A stretch of DNA of 64,000 nt from Phymatolithon calcareum. Taxonomy: Eukaryota; Rhodophyta; Florideophyceae; Hapalidiales. Position numbers and translations under genes: made by a program. The notes below the pieces were generated by a model, which saw only the letters and a list, made by a program, of their open reading frames with translations, ran no database searches and was not told where the DNA came from. The stretch is from positions 2,046,001-2,110,000 of the forward strand of contig OZ345360.1 of assembly GCA_977006965.1 (NCBI GenBank), written 5' to 3'. Shown here in pieces: positions 1 to 9,349 of the stretch. Each line of letters opens with the position of its first letter. Positions within the stretch are counted from its first letter, which is position 1.

Positions 1-1475
1 CAGTCGAATTAGAACAGATAGAGGAATCCACGCCTGATTTGATAGCACACAAAGGCTCGTGTAGATCTCGGAAATACTGTGATCCATTTGAAGCAAGTAT
101 TCAGCTAACAACTTTGAGAATTCGAATTCCAGGTATTCTAGACTCAACCGAATTCCTGCATCCAGACTTGAACCACCAGTTCCGGCCACTCTCATTTTCT
201 CTGTGAGAGCTACGGCATACTTATCACATGCTGTCTCAAATAATCCATACATAGCCACACGCTCTGAAACAGCACATCCTGCGACCGACAGAGCGATGGG
301 CAGTCCACTGCATATGGAAAGAATTCTCAATACACTGGGTCTAAGTCCTTGTTAAACCGCTGCTGAGTTTTGCGCACTCAACTCCCGGCCGGCATGTTTC
401 ATGAAAATGTCCACAGACACCTTTCCGTGAGTCTCTCCAGGCGAAAAATTCACAACACAACCCGCATCGTACGCAATAGAATGACTTCGAGTACTGATAG
501 CCATTCTACTGTTCGGACTTCCTCGAAGCAGCTGACGAAGATTATGGAAGTATTCCGACGGCAAATATTGCGCAGGCCACAAATCATCGATGAGAAGCAG
601 GCATTCTCTCCCCTTAAACCAACTACCAACATAGTCAACAGCATCCACCAGAGAAGTGCAACTTGTCACTCTTTCTGCTTTGGTAGTTGCTCCAGTTAAA
701 TCCATGATTTTCGCGATTTGGTCAATAGCAGTTTGTCGATCCGCTTTTCGACCAAATGTCATGTATAAAACGCCATCCCGAAAACGCTTCTTAACTTCTT
801 CATCGTGACCAAGCGCTTTAAGTGCGACAGTTTTCCAACGCCGGCCATTCCAACAACACCGTACGCCGGGTTTGGGGTTGCAATTGTAGTCTGCCCGATG
901 ACCCCAGTGGCGGCAGTAACGATTTCTGATGATTCTCCATACAACACTGACTGCTTCAATTTCCCTAGAGAAGTTGTGGGGTCGAAGTCCAGAACAGCGG
1001 TGAGATTGAGATCGGGAGTGTTATAGGCGGGATGGTAATCTTCTTTTGAAGTTTCGAACATGTTCGTGAGCTGCATAACGTTCTCGTCCACGTTGTGGAG
1101 CGTCGATATAAGTGCACCATGATTTGCACGAGTTTTGGATCTGGGCGTAACGTGTTCACCTACTTTGCCGAGCTTTGACATAACTGCTTCATGATTTTCT
1201 TGGGTTACAAATCTGGGCGTAATTTGTTCACCCACTTTGTCGAGCTTCGACATAACTGCTTCGTGATGTTCTTGGGTTACAAATCTTGGCGTAATGTGTT
1301 CATCAACTTTGTGGAGCTTGGACATAACCACTTCATGATTTGCCAGGGTTTCGCTTCTCGGAAGAACACGTTTGCGTACTTTGCAAAGCGTCGACATAAG
1401 TGCGCCATGATTTGCCCGGGTTTCGGATCTTGGCGTAACGTGTTCACCCACTTTGTAGAGCTTCACACTTAGCAC
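1..1475 (-). pseudogene. NB-ARC (NLR-like) ATPase gene, copy 1, broken and running off the left edge
   Basis: NB-ARC proteins are nucleotide-dependent switches of innate-immunity and cell-death receptors. On the minus strand the motifs come in the family order. A P-loop (GVVGMAGVGK) lies near 825-860, a kinase-2 motif (LLLIDDLW) near 575-600 and an RNBS-B-like SRMAISTRS near 475-500. A GLPIA motif (SGLPIALSV) lies near 280-310, and a winged-helix-like stretch (YTSLCVLSNQAWIP) near the left edge. Before the P-loop lie 24-residue repeats rich in SKLxKVGEHVTPRSETR. Two lesions are visible. A one-base deletion in the A run of the P-loop codon GGAAAA shifts the frame right after GK. An in-frame TAA sits at 352-354, and the same frame continues beyond it into GLPIA. 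The N-terminal part found in the neighbouring copy is missing. The C-terminal sensor or repeat domain would lie outside the window. Confidence 0.8.
1120..1475 (-). repeat. 72-bp tandem repeats coding a 24-residue unit (copy 1)
   Basis: About five units of 72 bp. The phrase gacataactgcttc recurs at 1177 and 1249. The coded unit is roughly HEAVMSKLxKVGExVTPRSETRAN. Each unit keeps the reading frame, so the array is a protein repeat and not satellite DNA. It lies just ahead of the nucleotide-binding domain. Confidence 0.8.
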
Positions 1476-1525
1476 GCTTTACTTCTTTATTAATTTTCGC
1501 ACTGTTTGCTACTCAATTCCAGCCC

Positions 1526-1695
1526 ATATAGTAATCTACAGGACCCATTTTAGGAGCACTGCCCCTGTGGTCCAGATATACAAATAATCCCCTTCTGGTC
1601 CAAATTAATGAGATATCTTCCCCCTTATGGTCCAGACTCATCATGAGCCTCGACCTCGGAACGCCGTGCACGTCAGCTGCACTGAATAGACATAT
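1526..1695. repeat. Direct repeat unit A, about 170 bp
   Basis: This segment and 1801-1972 are nearly identical over about 165 bp. Shared text includes cagatatacaaataatcccc and cggaacgccgtgcacgtcag. The two units are in the same orientation and about 105 bp apart. They lie exactly between the two NB-ARC copies, so they may mark the junction of the local duplication. No coding function is seen. Confidence 0.85.
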
Positions 1696-1800
1696 CCCGT
1701 ACATTTCACAGTTAGGATCGTAACACTGAAGTGGCTATATGCTCTAAAAAACTGAAAAAACAGTATTCTTGCGTTACGATCCAAGCACTTAAATGCAGTG

Positions 1801-1972
1801 TATATAGTAATCTACATGACCCACTCTAGGACCACTGCCCCTATGATCCAGATATACAAATAATCCCCTTCCGGTCCAAATTAATGAGATATCTTCCCCC
1901 TTATGGTCCAGACTCATCATGAGCCTCGGCCTCGGAACGCCGTGCACGTCAGCTGCACTGAGAGGACATATC
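1801..1972. repeat. Direct repeat unit B, about 170 bp
   Basis: Second copy of the unit at 1526-1695, with a small number of substitutions. The spacer between the units (1696-1800) is unrelated to them. Confidence 0.85.
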
Positions 1973-1989
1973 TCCATCGTCCCGAAAGG

Positions 1990-4341
1990 TGAGCTTGCGA
2001 AGACTCAACCCGTTGAGAAGGCGCACGACTGCCAAATCAAAACCTTTGTCGGCGTTTCACATTCGGCTTAAGACTGAAAATGGGCATACAAGCCTGGTTT
2101 CGCAGCACGAAAGGACTTGTGTACAGATCGGCGATCGTGTGGTCCACCACTACACTATGCATTCTCTGCAGCTTTACAAATCTAGCTTCCACGATTTTAA
2201 GGCTGAGAGCGAGTTCTGCGTTCAAGCTCCGGCCCCCTGGGCCTTGCTATTCCCCAAATTCAATGCTCTGCATCTCCAGCAGTGAAACATATTCGCCACA
2301 TGCACCTTCAAAATCTTCCTGTTCACTTGCGAGGAAATCGACTGCGCTTTCTACAACTGCCAGCGCTATCGGCAACCCGCCGCAACTCTTTAGGATCCTC
2401 ACAATACTCTTTCTCACGTCCCCGGTGACTTCTGCAAGCCCTTACTTCGCGGCATCTTGTTTCGTGTACGTCATAAACAACCTCACAGACACGTCCCCTA
2501 GTGCATCCGCTGCTCACAGCAACGCCCGTTCCCCCTTGCTGTGCCCTTGGAGAACACGCACTGGCGACTCAAATGTCTCCCATTCTCAGACTTCGATCGA
2601 TCCATCATCCGACCCAGAGACATTTGTTCTTAACGAAGCAGCAAATGATACGCACAATAAAAGGTCAGTATGCGATACTCTTCAAATATGCGTCCGCAAT
2701 AGACTTTGGCTCTTTCAAGTAATCGTCTACAGTACCGTTCGACCCACTAGAGCTTTGCAGACGCCCGCATATTTGAAACTGGAAGGCTCTCATTCCCTCA
2801 CGCAGTCTCCCCCACGAAAGTTACACCGCCTTAAAAATATTCTCAAAGCTCTGTTCGACTTCCTTGATGCACGCTTCAACCGCTTCCGACCCTTCCCATT
2901 GTGACAAGTATCTCCGCAAATGCTCAAAATCTGATTCCAGCGCCAGTAAACCCCCGATTCTTGCTCGAAATTTTGTCCACCGCGCGTCCAGCAGCAGTGC
3001 AGCCAGTTCCACACCTCGTCCAGCGCATGACAGTGGCGGCAGTAACGATTTCTGATGATTCTCCATACAACACTGACTGCTTCAATTTCCCTAGAGAAGT
3101 TGTGGGGTTGAAGTCCAGAACAGCGGTGAGATTGAAATCGGGAGTGTTATAGGCGGGATGGTAATCTTCTTTTGAAGTTTCGAACATGTTCGTGAGCTGC
3201 ATAACGTTCTCGTCCACGTTGTGGAGCGTCGATATAAGTGCACCATGATTTGCACAAGTTTTGGATCTGGGCGTAACGTGTTCACCTTCTTTGCCGAGCT
3301 TTGACATAACTGCTTCATGATTTTCATGGGTTACAAATCTGGGCGTAATTTGTTCACCCACTTTGTCGAGCTTCAACACAACTGCTTCATGATGTTCTTG
3401 GGTTACAAATCTTGGCGTAATGTGCTCATCAACTTTGTAGAGCTTGGACATAACCGCTTCATGATTTGCCAGGGTTTCGCTTCTCGGAAGAACACGTTTG
3501 CGTACTTTGCAAAGCGTCGACATAAGTGCGCCATGATTTGCCCGGGTTTCGGATCTTGGCGTAACGTGTTCACCCACTTTGTAGAGCTTCGACATAACTG
3601 CTTCGTGATCTGCTCTGGATTGTTCGTCCAAGTCCACCAACATCGACGTAACTGCCTCATGATTTGCTCGGGTTTCGGATTTGGCCGTAACACGTTCACC
3701 CACTTTGTACAGCTTCGACATAACTTCTTCGTGTTTCAACACCATCAAAAAGGTCGTAACAAGGTTCTCAAGCTAGTTCGTGGCTGTTTTGACTTTCGCC
3801 ATCAAATCAGTCATTTTGTCATTCAAGGTATTGGCAAGGAATAGTTGCAGCGCCTCTCCACGACGGCTTCCGTCAAACGCCTTGCCCACTATCGACGGTA
3901 TGTTGTCGTGTTCGTCTTTGAAATCTGGCGAACATGCCTCAACTTTTCTTGAAAAAGAGTACCGTCACCAGACGGCAAAGCATTCAGGTACCGTTGACGA
4001 AGGCACTCCATTTCGTCAATATGTTCGAGAAGGAGACGGGGCTTGTCAGTCAAGGATTTAAAAACATCTCGACCAACTTGGTACTTTTCGCAACACGTCT
4101 TAATACTTTTCGCTTGCGTGCGCAATTCCCCGAAGATGGCGAGCGGATTCGGAAGCATTGCGAGGGGACGCCTGCTCAAGCGTTGTGCCGACTCTCGGGA
4201 GCTGTGGGCGGTGAATGTTGTCCAGCCGCACAAGCCGGAAGAAGGTGAATGGGACTTTTGGCGGATAAGGACCTGGACAGAAGGGTCACTGAGATATGCC
4301 TTTCTCAATGGTTCCAGGAAAGCAAACCAGATTAGCAACAA
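1990..4341 (-). pseudogene. NB-ARC (NLR-like) gene, copy 2, rearranged
   Basis: A second copy of the same gene. From the 5' end on the minus strand it has a helical N-terminal stretch (3889-4341, for example EKYQVGRDVFKSLTDKPRLL). Next come about seven 24-residue repeats (3215-3745), closely matching copy 1. The two copies match as far as the phrase GESSEIVTAAT (about 3050), then diverge. In copy 2 the P-loop and kinase-2 region is absent and replaced by a stretch with ELAALLLDARWTKFRARIGG (2821-3040), whose family I do not recognise. Further on are a GLPIA motif (KSCGGLPIALAVVES, about 2350-2400) and a winged-helix-like stretch (DHTIADLYTSPFVLRNQA, about 2080-2150) that aligns with copy 1. 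Several stops and frame changes, including a TAA just before the GLPIA segment, show it is not functional. Confidence 0.75.
3215..3745 (-). repeat. 72-bp tandem repeats coding a 24-residue unit (copy 2)
   Basis: About seven units of the same repeat as at 1120-1475, again in frame. One unit (near 3600-3660) is divergent and reads SMLVDLDEQSRADHEA. Copy 2 has more units than copy 1, so the array length varies. Confidence 0.8.
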
Positions 4342-4817
4342 GTTTCGAAACGTATCATAGTGAGAGGCAACGAGGACATTTTTAGCGTATAAAAATGACG
4401 TTGATTTATATTGAACAACAATGAACTCACAGACTGTGAATTTTTATCCATCGTCCTTGTTCGAGAATGGAATTGTTGCGAGTTCAAGTCGGCGGTTACG
4501 CGTAAACGCGAACGCGCGTCACTGCCCATGAAGTACCGCCGCCGACCTGCGAAAAATGTGCATGAGAAAACTGCCTGAAACGAACATTCATGATAAAGTT
4601 GTTGTCCCCTTCATTTTTTATGAAAGTGAACGGCACGTTCGGACCATCCTCCTCCAGCAGACGCGCGAGCCTTGCGAACGGACCCCCATTTCGTGCAACG
4701 TTTTGGAGATATCGCGCGTTGGCGCTGGTAACGTAAAACCGCCGCGTGCGAAAGATGCGCGAGAAAGGCTGTATCCCATTACCATGTTTGCTTGCTGCGG
4801 TACTTCATGTCCACCTG
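4342..4817. other. No gene recognised
   Basis: About 480 bp between the NB-ARC copy and a GC-rich open region. Short frames on both strands show no recognisable motif. Confidence 0.4.
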
Positions 4818-5822
4818 TCACACTGCTCCAACTACGCCATCGCTCACGCCTTCTCCGCGATGACGGTCACGACTTGCACAGAAACAGCTGCCACGACCTC
4901 GTACAGCGGCGACGCGGTACGGGTACCCGTCACAGCGCCGTACTCCACCACTTCGCATTTCGTGTGTAGCGCGCGATACCGTAACAGCTCCAGCGTCCAC
5001 GTGGTGATTTGCACCATAACTTGCACCATAACAGATGACGTGAACGCCGCCTAGCAACGGCGGGCAGAGGTCCAACGCCTGTAGTAGCGTCGCACGCAGC
5101 GCGATTCCGCACAATTCGCGCGACGAACTCACGACATCGTGGCTGCGATGTCCGGTTGGCGTATGCACTCCCCAACAGCGGAGCAGCGAATTTCTTCCAA
5201 AGGATGCTACGCGCGCGTGACGAAAGCAGACGTGGTCGAACAGTAAGGCGACGAATGTCCTAGCGTGGGTGCAGTCTGGGAGGTCTAATTGCGAGAGCGT
5301 ATCGAAGATGCGCGCGCAGAGCGGCAATGAACGTCGAGCATGGCGCAAGCGACAAGACGATCATGCGGCGGAAGTGGGCACCCCCTCGCGAACAATGACA
5401 GCGTTTACTGCGTTGCAGCGCTGCACAGCGTTGACGGGGAGCTCTGCGTAGACGTCGACAACCCAGTCGGTGCTCCACGCAGAATATAATGCATGCCGAG
5501 AAACGTAGAGCGGGCGACGTAGGCCGTGCAGACGTTTCCAGCCTCGTTCAATAAAGAAGGCGGAAGTACTGGTGTCGAGGTTCCGTTGTGCGATCAAATT
5601 TGTGTGGAGCTGCTTCCGGAAGCGCGCCACCGACACGCGCGATGACGATGGCCCGCAGGGTTTGAGGGTGGGGTGAATCTGGAACCGGTAGGGGTGATCA
5701 GGTGAGACGTTGGAGGGAGGTCGCGGGAGAGCGTCGCGGGTGATCACAACGTTAACCGTGCGATACCTCCGAGAAATCCATGCCGCCCTTAACGATTCAG
5801 TGGGCGTCTCGCAGTCGAGCAA
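4818..5822 (-). CDS. Unrecognised open frame, interrupted by one TGA
   Basis: On the minus strand a single frame runs from 5822 to 4818 (about 335 codons) with one internal TGA at 5361-5363. The two halves are in the same phase. I do not recognise a family. The region is GC-rich and also has open frames in other phases, so the length alone is weak evidence of coding. It could be a decayed gene with one nonsense mutation, or chance. Confidence 0.2.
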
Positions 5823-6145
5823 GAGGGAGTTTGGGGTAGAGCCGAACGGGTCGTAGACTAGGCGTACTCAGATCGCATTCTCACTGCATTCTGTACATTC
5901 GCCCTTAAAAAACTGTGTGATTCACTTTATGATACGATACACTACGGATTAGGATTTGAACACTGTATCATTCCGCCTCCTATTTCCATAACGGTCTCAT
6001 CCACCGACCTGCACACCATTTAGAACACCGTTTAACGTCCATCGGTTAAATTTAGAGTACAATTTTTTAAAAAACATTAAACACAAAATTTAATTTAAAA
6101 AACTAAAGTTATGGTACTGCGCGAGCCTGCGAGCCCACAATTTCG

Positions 6146-6404
6146 TACGATCCAGTGTGCAAGGCCTGCAATTCTGGTTGCAAAGAAACTACAGAACACC
6201 TGATTCTACGCTGTAGTGGACGTTCTGTCTCCAGACGTAAGTTTATTGGTCGAGTTGGGACAAAAGCCGTAGAGGAGCTATGCCGTGAGAGACCCCTAGC
6301 GATACTAAAATTTCTGAACAATGAGAAGCTGTTGCAGAACAGCTTCTGGCGCTCACCCTCCGTGTGAGCGATCTTTTCGCAATAAAAGAAAGAAAGAAAA
6401 TACG
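6146..6404 (+). pseudogene. LINE 3' end: zinc-binding tail of a reverse transcriptase and A-rich tail
   Basis: The frame reads VCKACNSGC...ETTEHLILRC, a CxxC...HxxxxC zinc site like that at the C-terminus of many non-LTR reverse transcriptases (zf-RVT type). It then reads IGRVGTKAVEELCRERP. It stops after 6364 and is followed by an aataaaagaaagaaagaaaa tail (6381-6400). Only the 3' end was retained, as is usual for 5'-truncated LINE copies. Confidence 0.65.
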
Positions 6405-6487
6405 TGACAGTCCTGTATAGGGTCTTCTGTGTGCCCCGAACTAGTTTTTAAATGACAACCAAAAATTGAGGAAGTTTCACAAGCAGT

Positions 6488-6507
6488 ATCTTTTCTTCAT
6501 GAAGAAA
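6488..6507. repeat. 20-bp perfect palindrome
   Basis: The sequence cttttcttcatgaagaaaag reads the same on both strands. It lies between the two tail-to-tail LINE ends. Confidence 0.7.
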
Positions 6508-6629
6508 AGTAACTTGCTTGTGCTACTTCCTGAATTCTGGCATAGAACGCGCAATCTGTCGCAGCCCAGCTTAGCGTCAACCGGAGTATCATTATTTGGA
6601 TCTTAATTGCGCTTGCCAGTAGCGTAGAC

Positions 6630-6861
6630 AACATACTTTCTGTCTTTCTTTAATGCAGAAGGCGTTAATTTAGCACCAGAACCTACTCTGGAACAAGTTC
6701 TCATCTTTCAAATATTGGAGTATCTCTACGAGTCTCTCCCTGCTCAGATCTTCTACCGTTTTGCCACGCACTCTTCCGATGAATTGCCGTCGAGAGGCAG
6801 CCCGACCAGAACAGCGCATAATTAGGTGCTCCACTATCTCCCTGACGCCATACGGGCACAT
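6630..6861 (-). pseudogene. LINE 3' end, opposite strand to the previous one
   Basis: The minus-strand frame reads VEHLIMRCSGRAASRRQF and IGRVRGKTVEDLSRERL, clearly the same family as 6146-6404. Downstream on the minus strand follows gcattaaagaaagacagaaag, the matching tail. The two fragments are tail to tail with about 230 bp between the tails. Confidence 0.65.
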
Positions 6862-6883
6862 GACAACATGCTTCTAATATCTA

Positions 6884-8823
6884 GTGTCTATGTGACGGGA
6901 GTTTTCCCTCAATTGAGGGAATGTGAATCAATTATTTTTTGCCAACAAAAGATACTCATTATTAGGCTCATCAAAGGCATCAAGCTCATAGATGTGTTCA
7001 GCATGCTTAGCAAAACAGTTTCTACCTGCTGAAGTGCCACATATGTTGATTGCGGCGTCAGCAGGTCTACTACATGATGAGAACACGAGGGTTAATTCCT
7101 TGATTTGTCAGACTCTGCAGTTGTTTTGAACAGCTAAAGTAGTCATCATGCCACCTGCGGATTACTTTTCCATTTTCGGAGGAGTTACGTGGGTTTCAAC
7201 ACCCCTCTTGGAACAAATATATCTTTTGGAGTACTGAACATCGATGATTATTGCGCGACGTAGAGTGAATCCCGGAGGACAAGGCGCGATGTACCAAATT
7301 ATGGGGCCACAAGATGGCGCAGTACAACTGTACTATGGGAAGTTTCACCTTCTAAAGCGTTTTGCTTCTTGCCCTCTGTCGTGGTCCCCAGATCAAGATG
7401 CAGCATTATCTCATGTCTTCCTTAGTCTGCATTCTGTAACTCGCCACCTTTCTCCTGTTTACGGTGGATGGCGATGTACTGAAGGAGGCCATCTTCAATC
7501 CAATGGCCTTCGTTGCCATACTAAGATATATAAACTTGGCAAAGCAAACCATGTCTAACAGAAACACAGCGGTTTTTTTGGGACCATTAAAAGCATCGAT
7601 AAAATCCTGAACGAGCGTCCACCGGTACTGTGCGGACGACATAGTGCCTTGTTCACTTGGTTGCACGGTGAATGTGACGCACCGGAGGTACTCGGGGAAC
7701 CTGGCTCTGGTCATCCCACTGTTTGAAAATGAAGGAGCGAGGATATACTTAATCCCCGTGGTAGACTTCCAAAAATCTCTTTGCGCCTAACTCCTGAGGA
7801 CAATTATGCCGAACATCTTAGCCTCCGTTCTTTCTACTCGGTTCAGCTTAGCGGATACCTAAGCAACAATCGTTCGCAGGTGCACTCGGCGAAACATCAT
7901 CATGAAGGAATCCTACAGTGTGTAGAACCCAATACCACCGTTCTCGAATATAACATTTCTATTTATAGTGCGAACTTTCCAGAACTGACAGGGAATCCTT
8001 ATCCCAATTGGACATAGAACTTGGCGCTTGAACCATGGCACTCCGTGAGCAAAAATTCTTTGCTCACGGTCTGGCGCAATGACGTCAAGCTCCTCTTGCG
8101 ATTTTTGGTCCCAAGAACCATGCAGGTTGCAGGCGAGGGAACCGGAAAGATGGCGTTCAGAGCTCCTGTTGATTGTATAGTAGGGTTTTGATGCCTCCTG
8201 TCGAGAGTGTGGTTGATGCTGAACGCAAAACTCGGCGTTTGGCGAAGAAGATGTTCGACCGCGAGTACTGTAAGCCGGCGTTCGAGGTACAGAGTTTTGC
8301 CTGCTGGGACTCGATACAACCATTCGAGAGGAACGAGCGCCTTTGTCAGCCTTCCCTGCTTTGACGTTAAAAATCTTGAAAGTCTTAATCTTAGTCTTTT
8401 CGATTGGTTTCTGAACAAGGACCCATTTCACGCGAAGTGACGTGCTCGAGCAACCCTTGATTTCATCAACGTGCACCTCTTGAACCGTGCCGTTCACCTT
8501 TTCTGAACTGAAAAATGCTCCATATAGTCCGCAGCCCTGTGCAGGACTTGTCACTGATGTTGCTTTGGTGTGTACGGCTGCACCGACCACCCGGCGCGGG
8601 TCTTTTTCTCGAGGCATGGCAGATGTAGTTTTTCTTAGTGACCACCAAATTTTCGTTCCTACCAGCGAACGACGTGGTTTTAAGTTAGTAAAAGGGTTAC
8701 TACCCATCAAGAACAAAAGGTCGCTTTTCCGAATCTGGCACTCAAACCTTTCCGCGTTCTTTTTACAAACTTTTTCGAGCTTTTAAATCCACCCTCAATT
8801 GAGGGTGTTCGTCACATAGACAC
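6884..8823. mobile_element. TIR DNA transposon, copy 1 (about 1.94 kb), decayed
   Basis: The ends are GTGTCTATGTGACG and its reverse complement, with TA (6882-6883) on the left and TG (a likely mutated TA) on the right. Just inside lies the 14-bp palindrome CCCTCAATTGAGGG. A second copy at 29226-31202 in inverse orientation has the same ends. The ends with TA flanks suggest a Tc1/mariner-like target. Because CTAG is itself a palindrome, a 4-bp target cannot be excluded. Open frames conserved between the copies exist on both strands: minus 7913-8716 and 7406-7714, plus 7781-8017 and 8173-8440. I cannot decide the coding strand, and I see no DDE catalytic triad. Stops break every long frame. 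Confidence 0.8.
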
Positions 8824-8825
8824 TG

Positions 8826-8884
8826 GTGTCTATTTAACGAAAATTTTTCCTCAAGGGACACTTTTCCCTCAATTGGGCAAGGAT
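8826..8884 (+). mobile_element. Terminus of a third copy of the same TIR transposon
   Basis: Directly beyond the right end of copy 1, separated only by TG, the text gtgtctatttaacg...cacttttccctcaattgg aligns with the end of copy 2 read inward (gtgtctatgtgacg...cacttttccctcaattc). Two element ends therefore abut head to head here. The rest of this third copy is not present. Confidence 0.65.
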
Positions 8885-9111
8885 AAATATCAAGAGCAGC
8901 TTATGTCATATTAGTGATCTGAAAGTTATTGTGATCGTAAAAACCCGTAAAGTTTTCGAAATTTCGACTCTTCTTTTTTCGGGGCCGTAGATTCAGCTTA
9001 TCAGATATGTTTTTAACTTAGAACGCGTCTTTTGGAGTTATTACAGATTTTAACTTTCAAAGAAGCTTACACTGGCCCTTGAAGCGATATGATAATAATT
9101 TTCATACCGTA

Positions 9112-9164
9112 AAGGTCCAAAAATTGTTCAGGATCAGGCTGATGCTGAACAATTTTTGGACCTT
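9112..9164. repeat. 53-bp near-perfect palindrome (long hairpin)
   Basis: Arm 9112-9131 (aaggtccaaaaattgttcag) is the exact reverse complement of 9145-9164. The 13-nt spacer gatcaggctgatg is itself nearly palindromic. The whole stretch can fold into a stem of about 26 bp. Confidence 0.85.
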
Positions 9165-9349
9165 GAGCAGATGCCGAGTCTCCGTTGCGATCATCACCCT
9201 GCCTTCCTGCCACCCAGGTTAACAATAGGTTATTGACGCTATTTCGCTCTACGGTCCTCCCCTGCCGCACTGGAGCCGCCGTGGCACCGTGGCGCAGGTG
9301 AAATTCAGAGCATCATGCGTGCTTATCAAGCAACTGCTTCTACGTTTAC

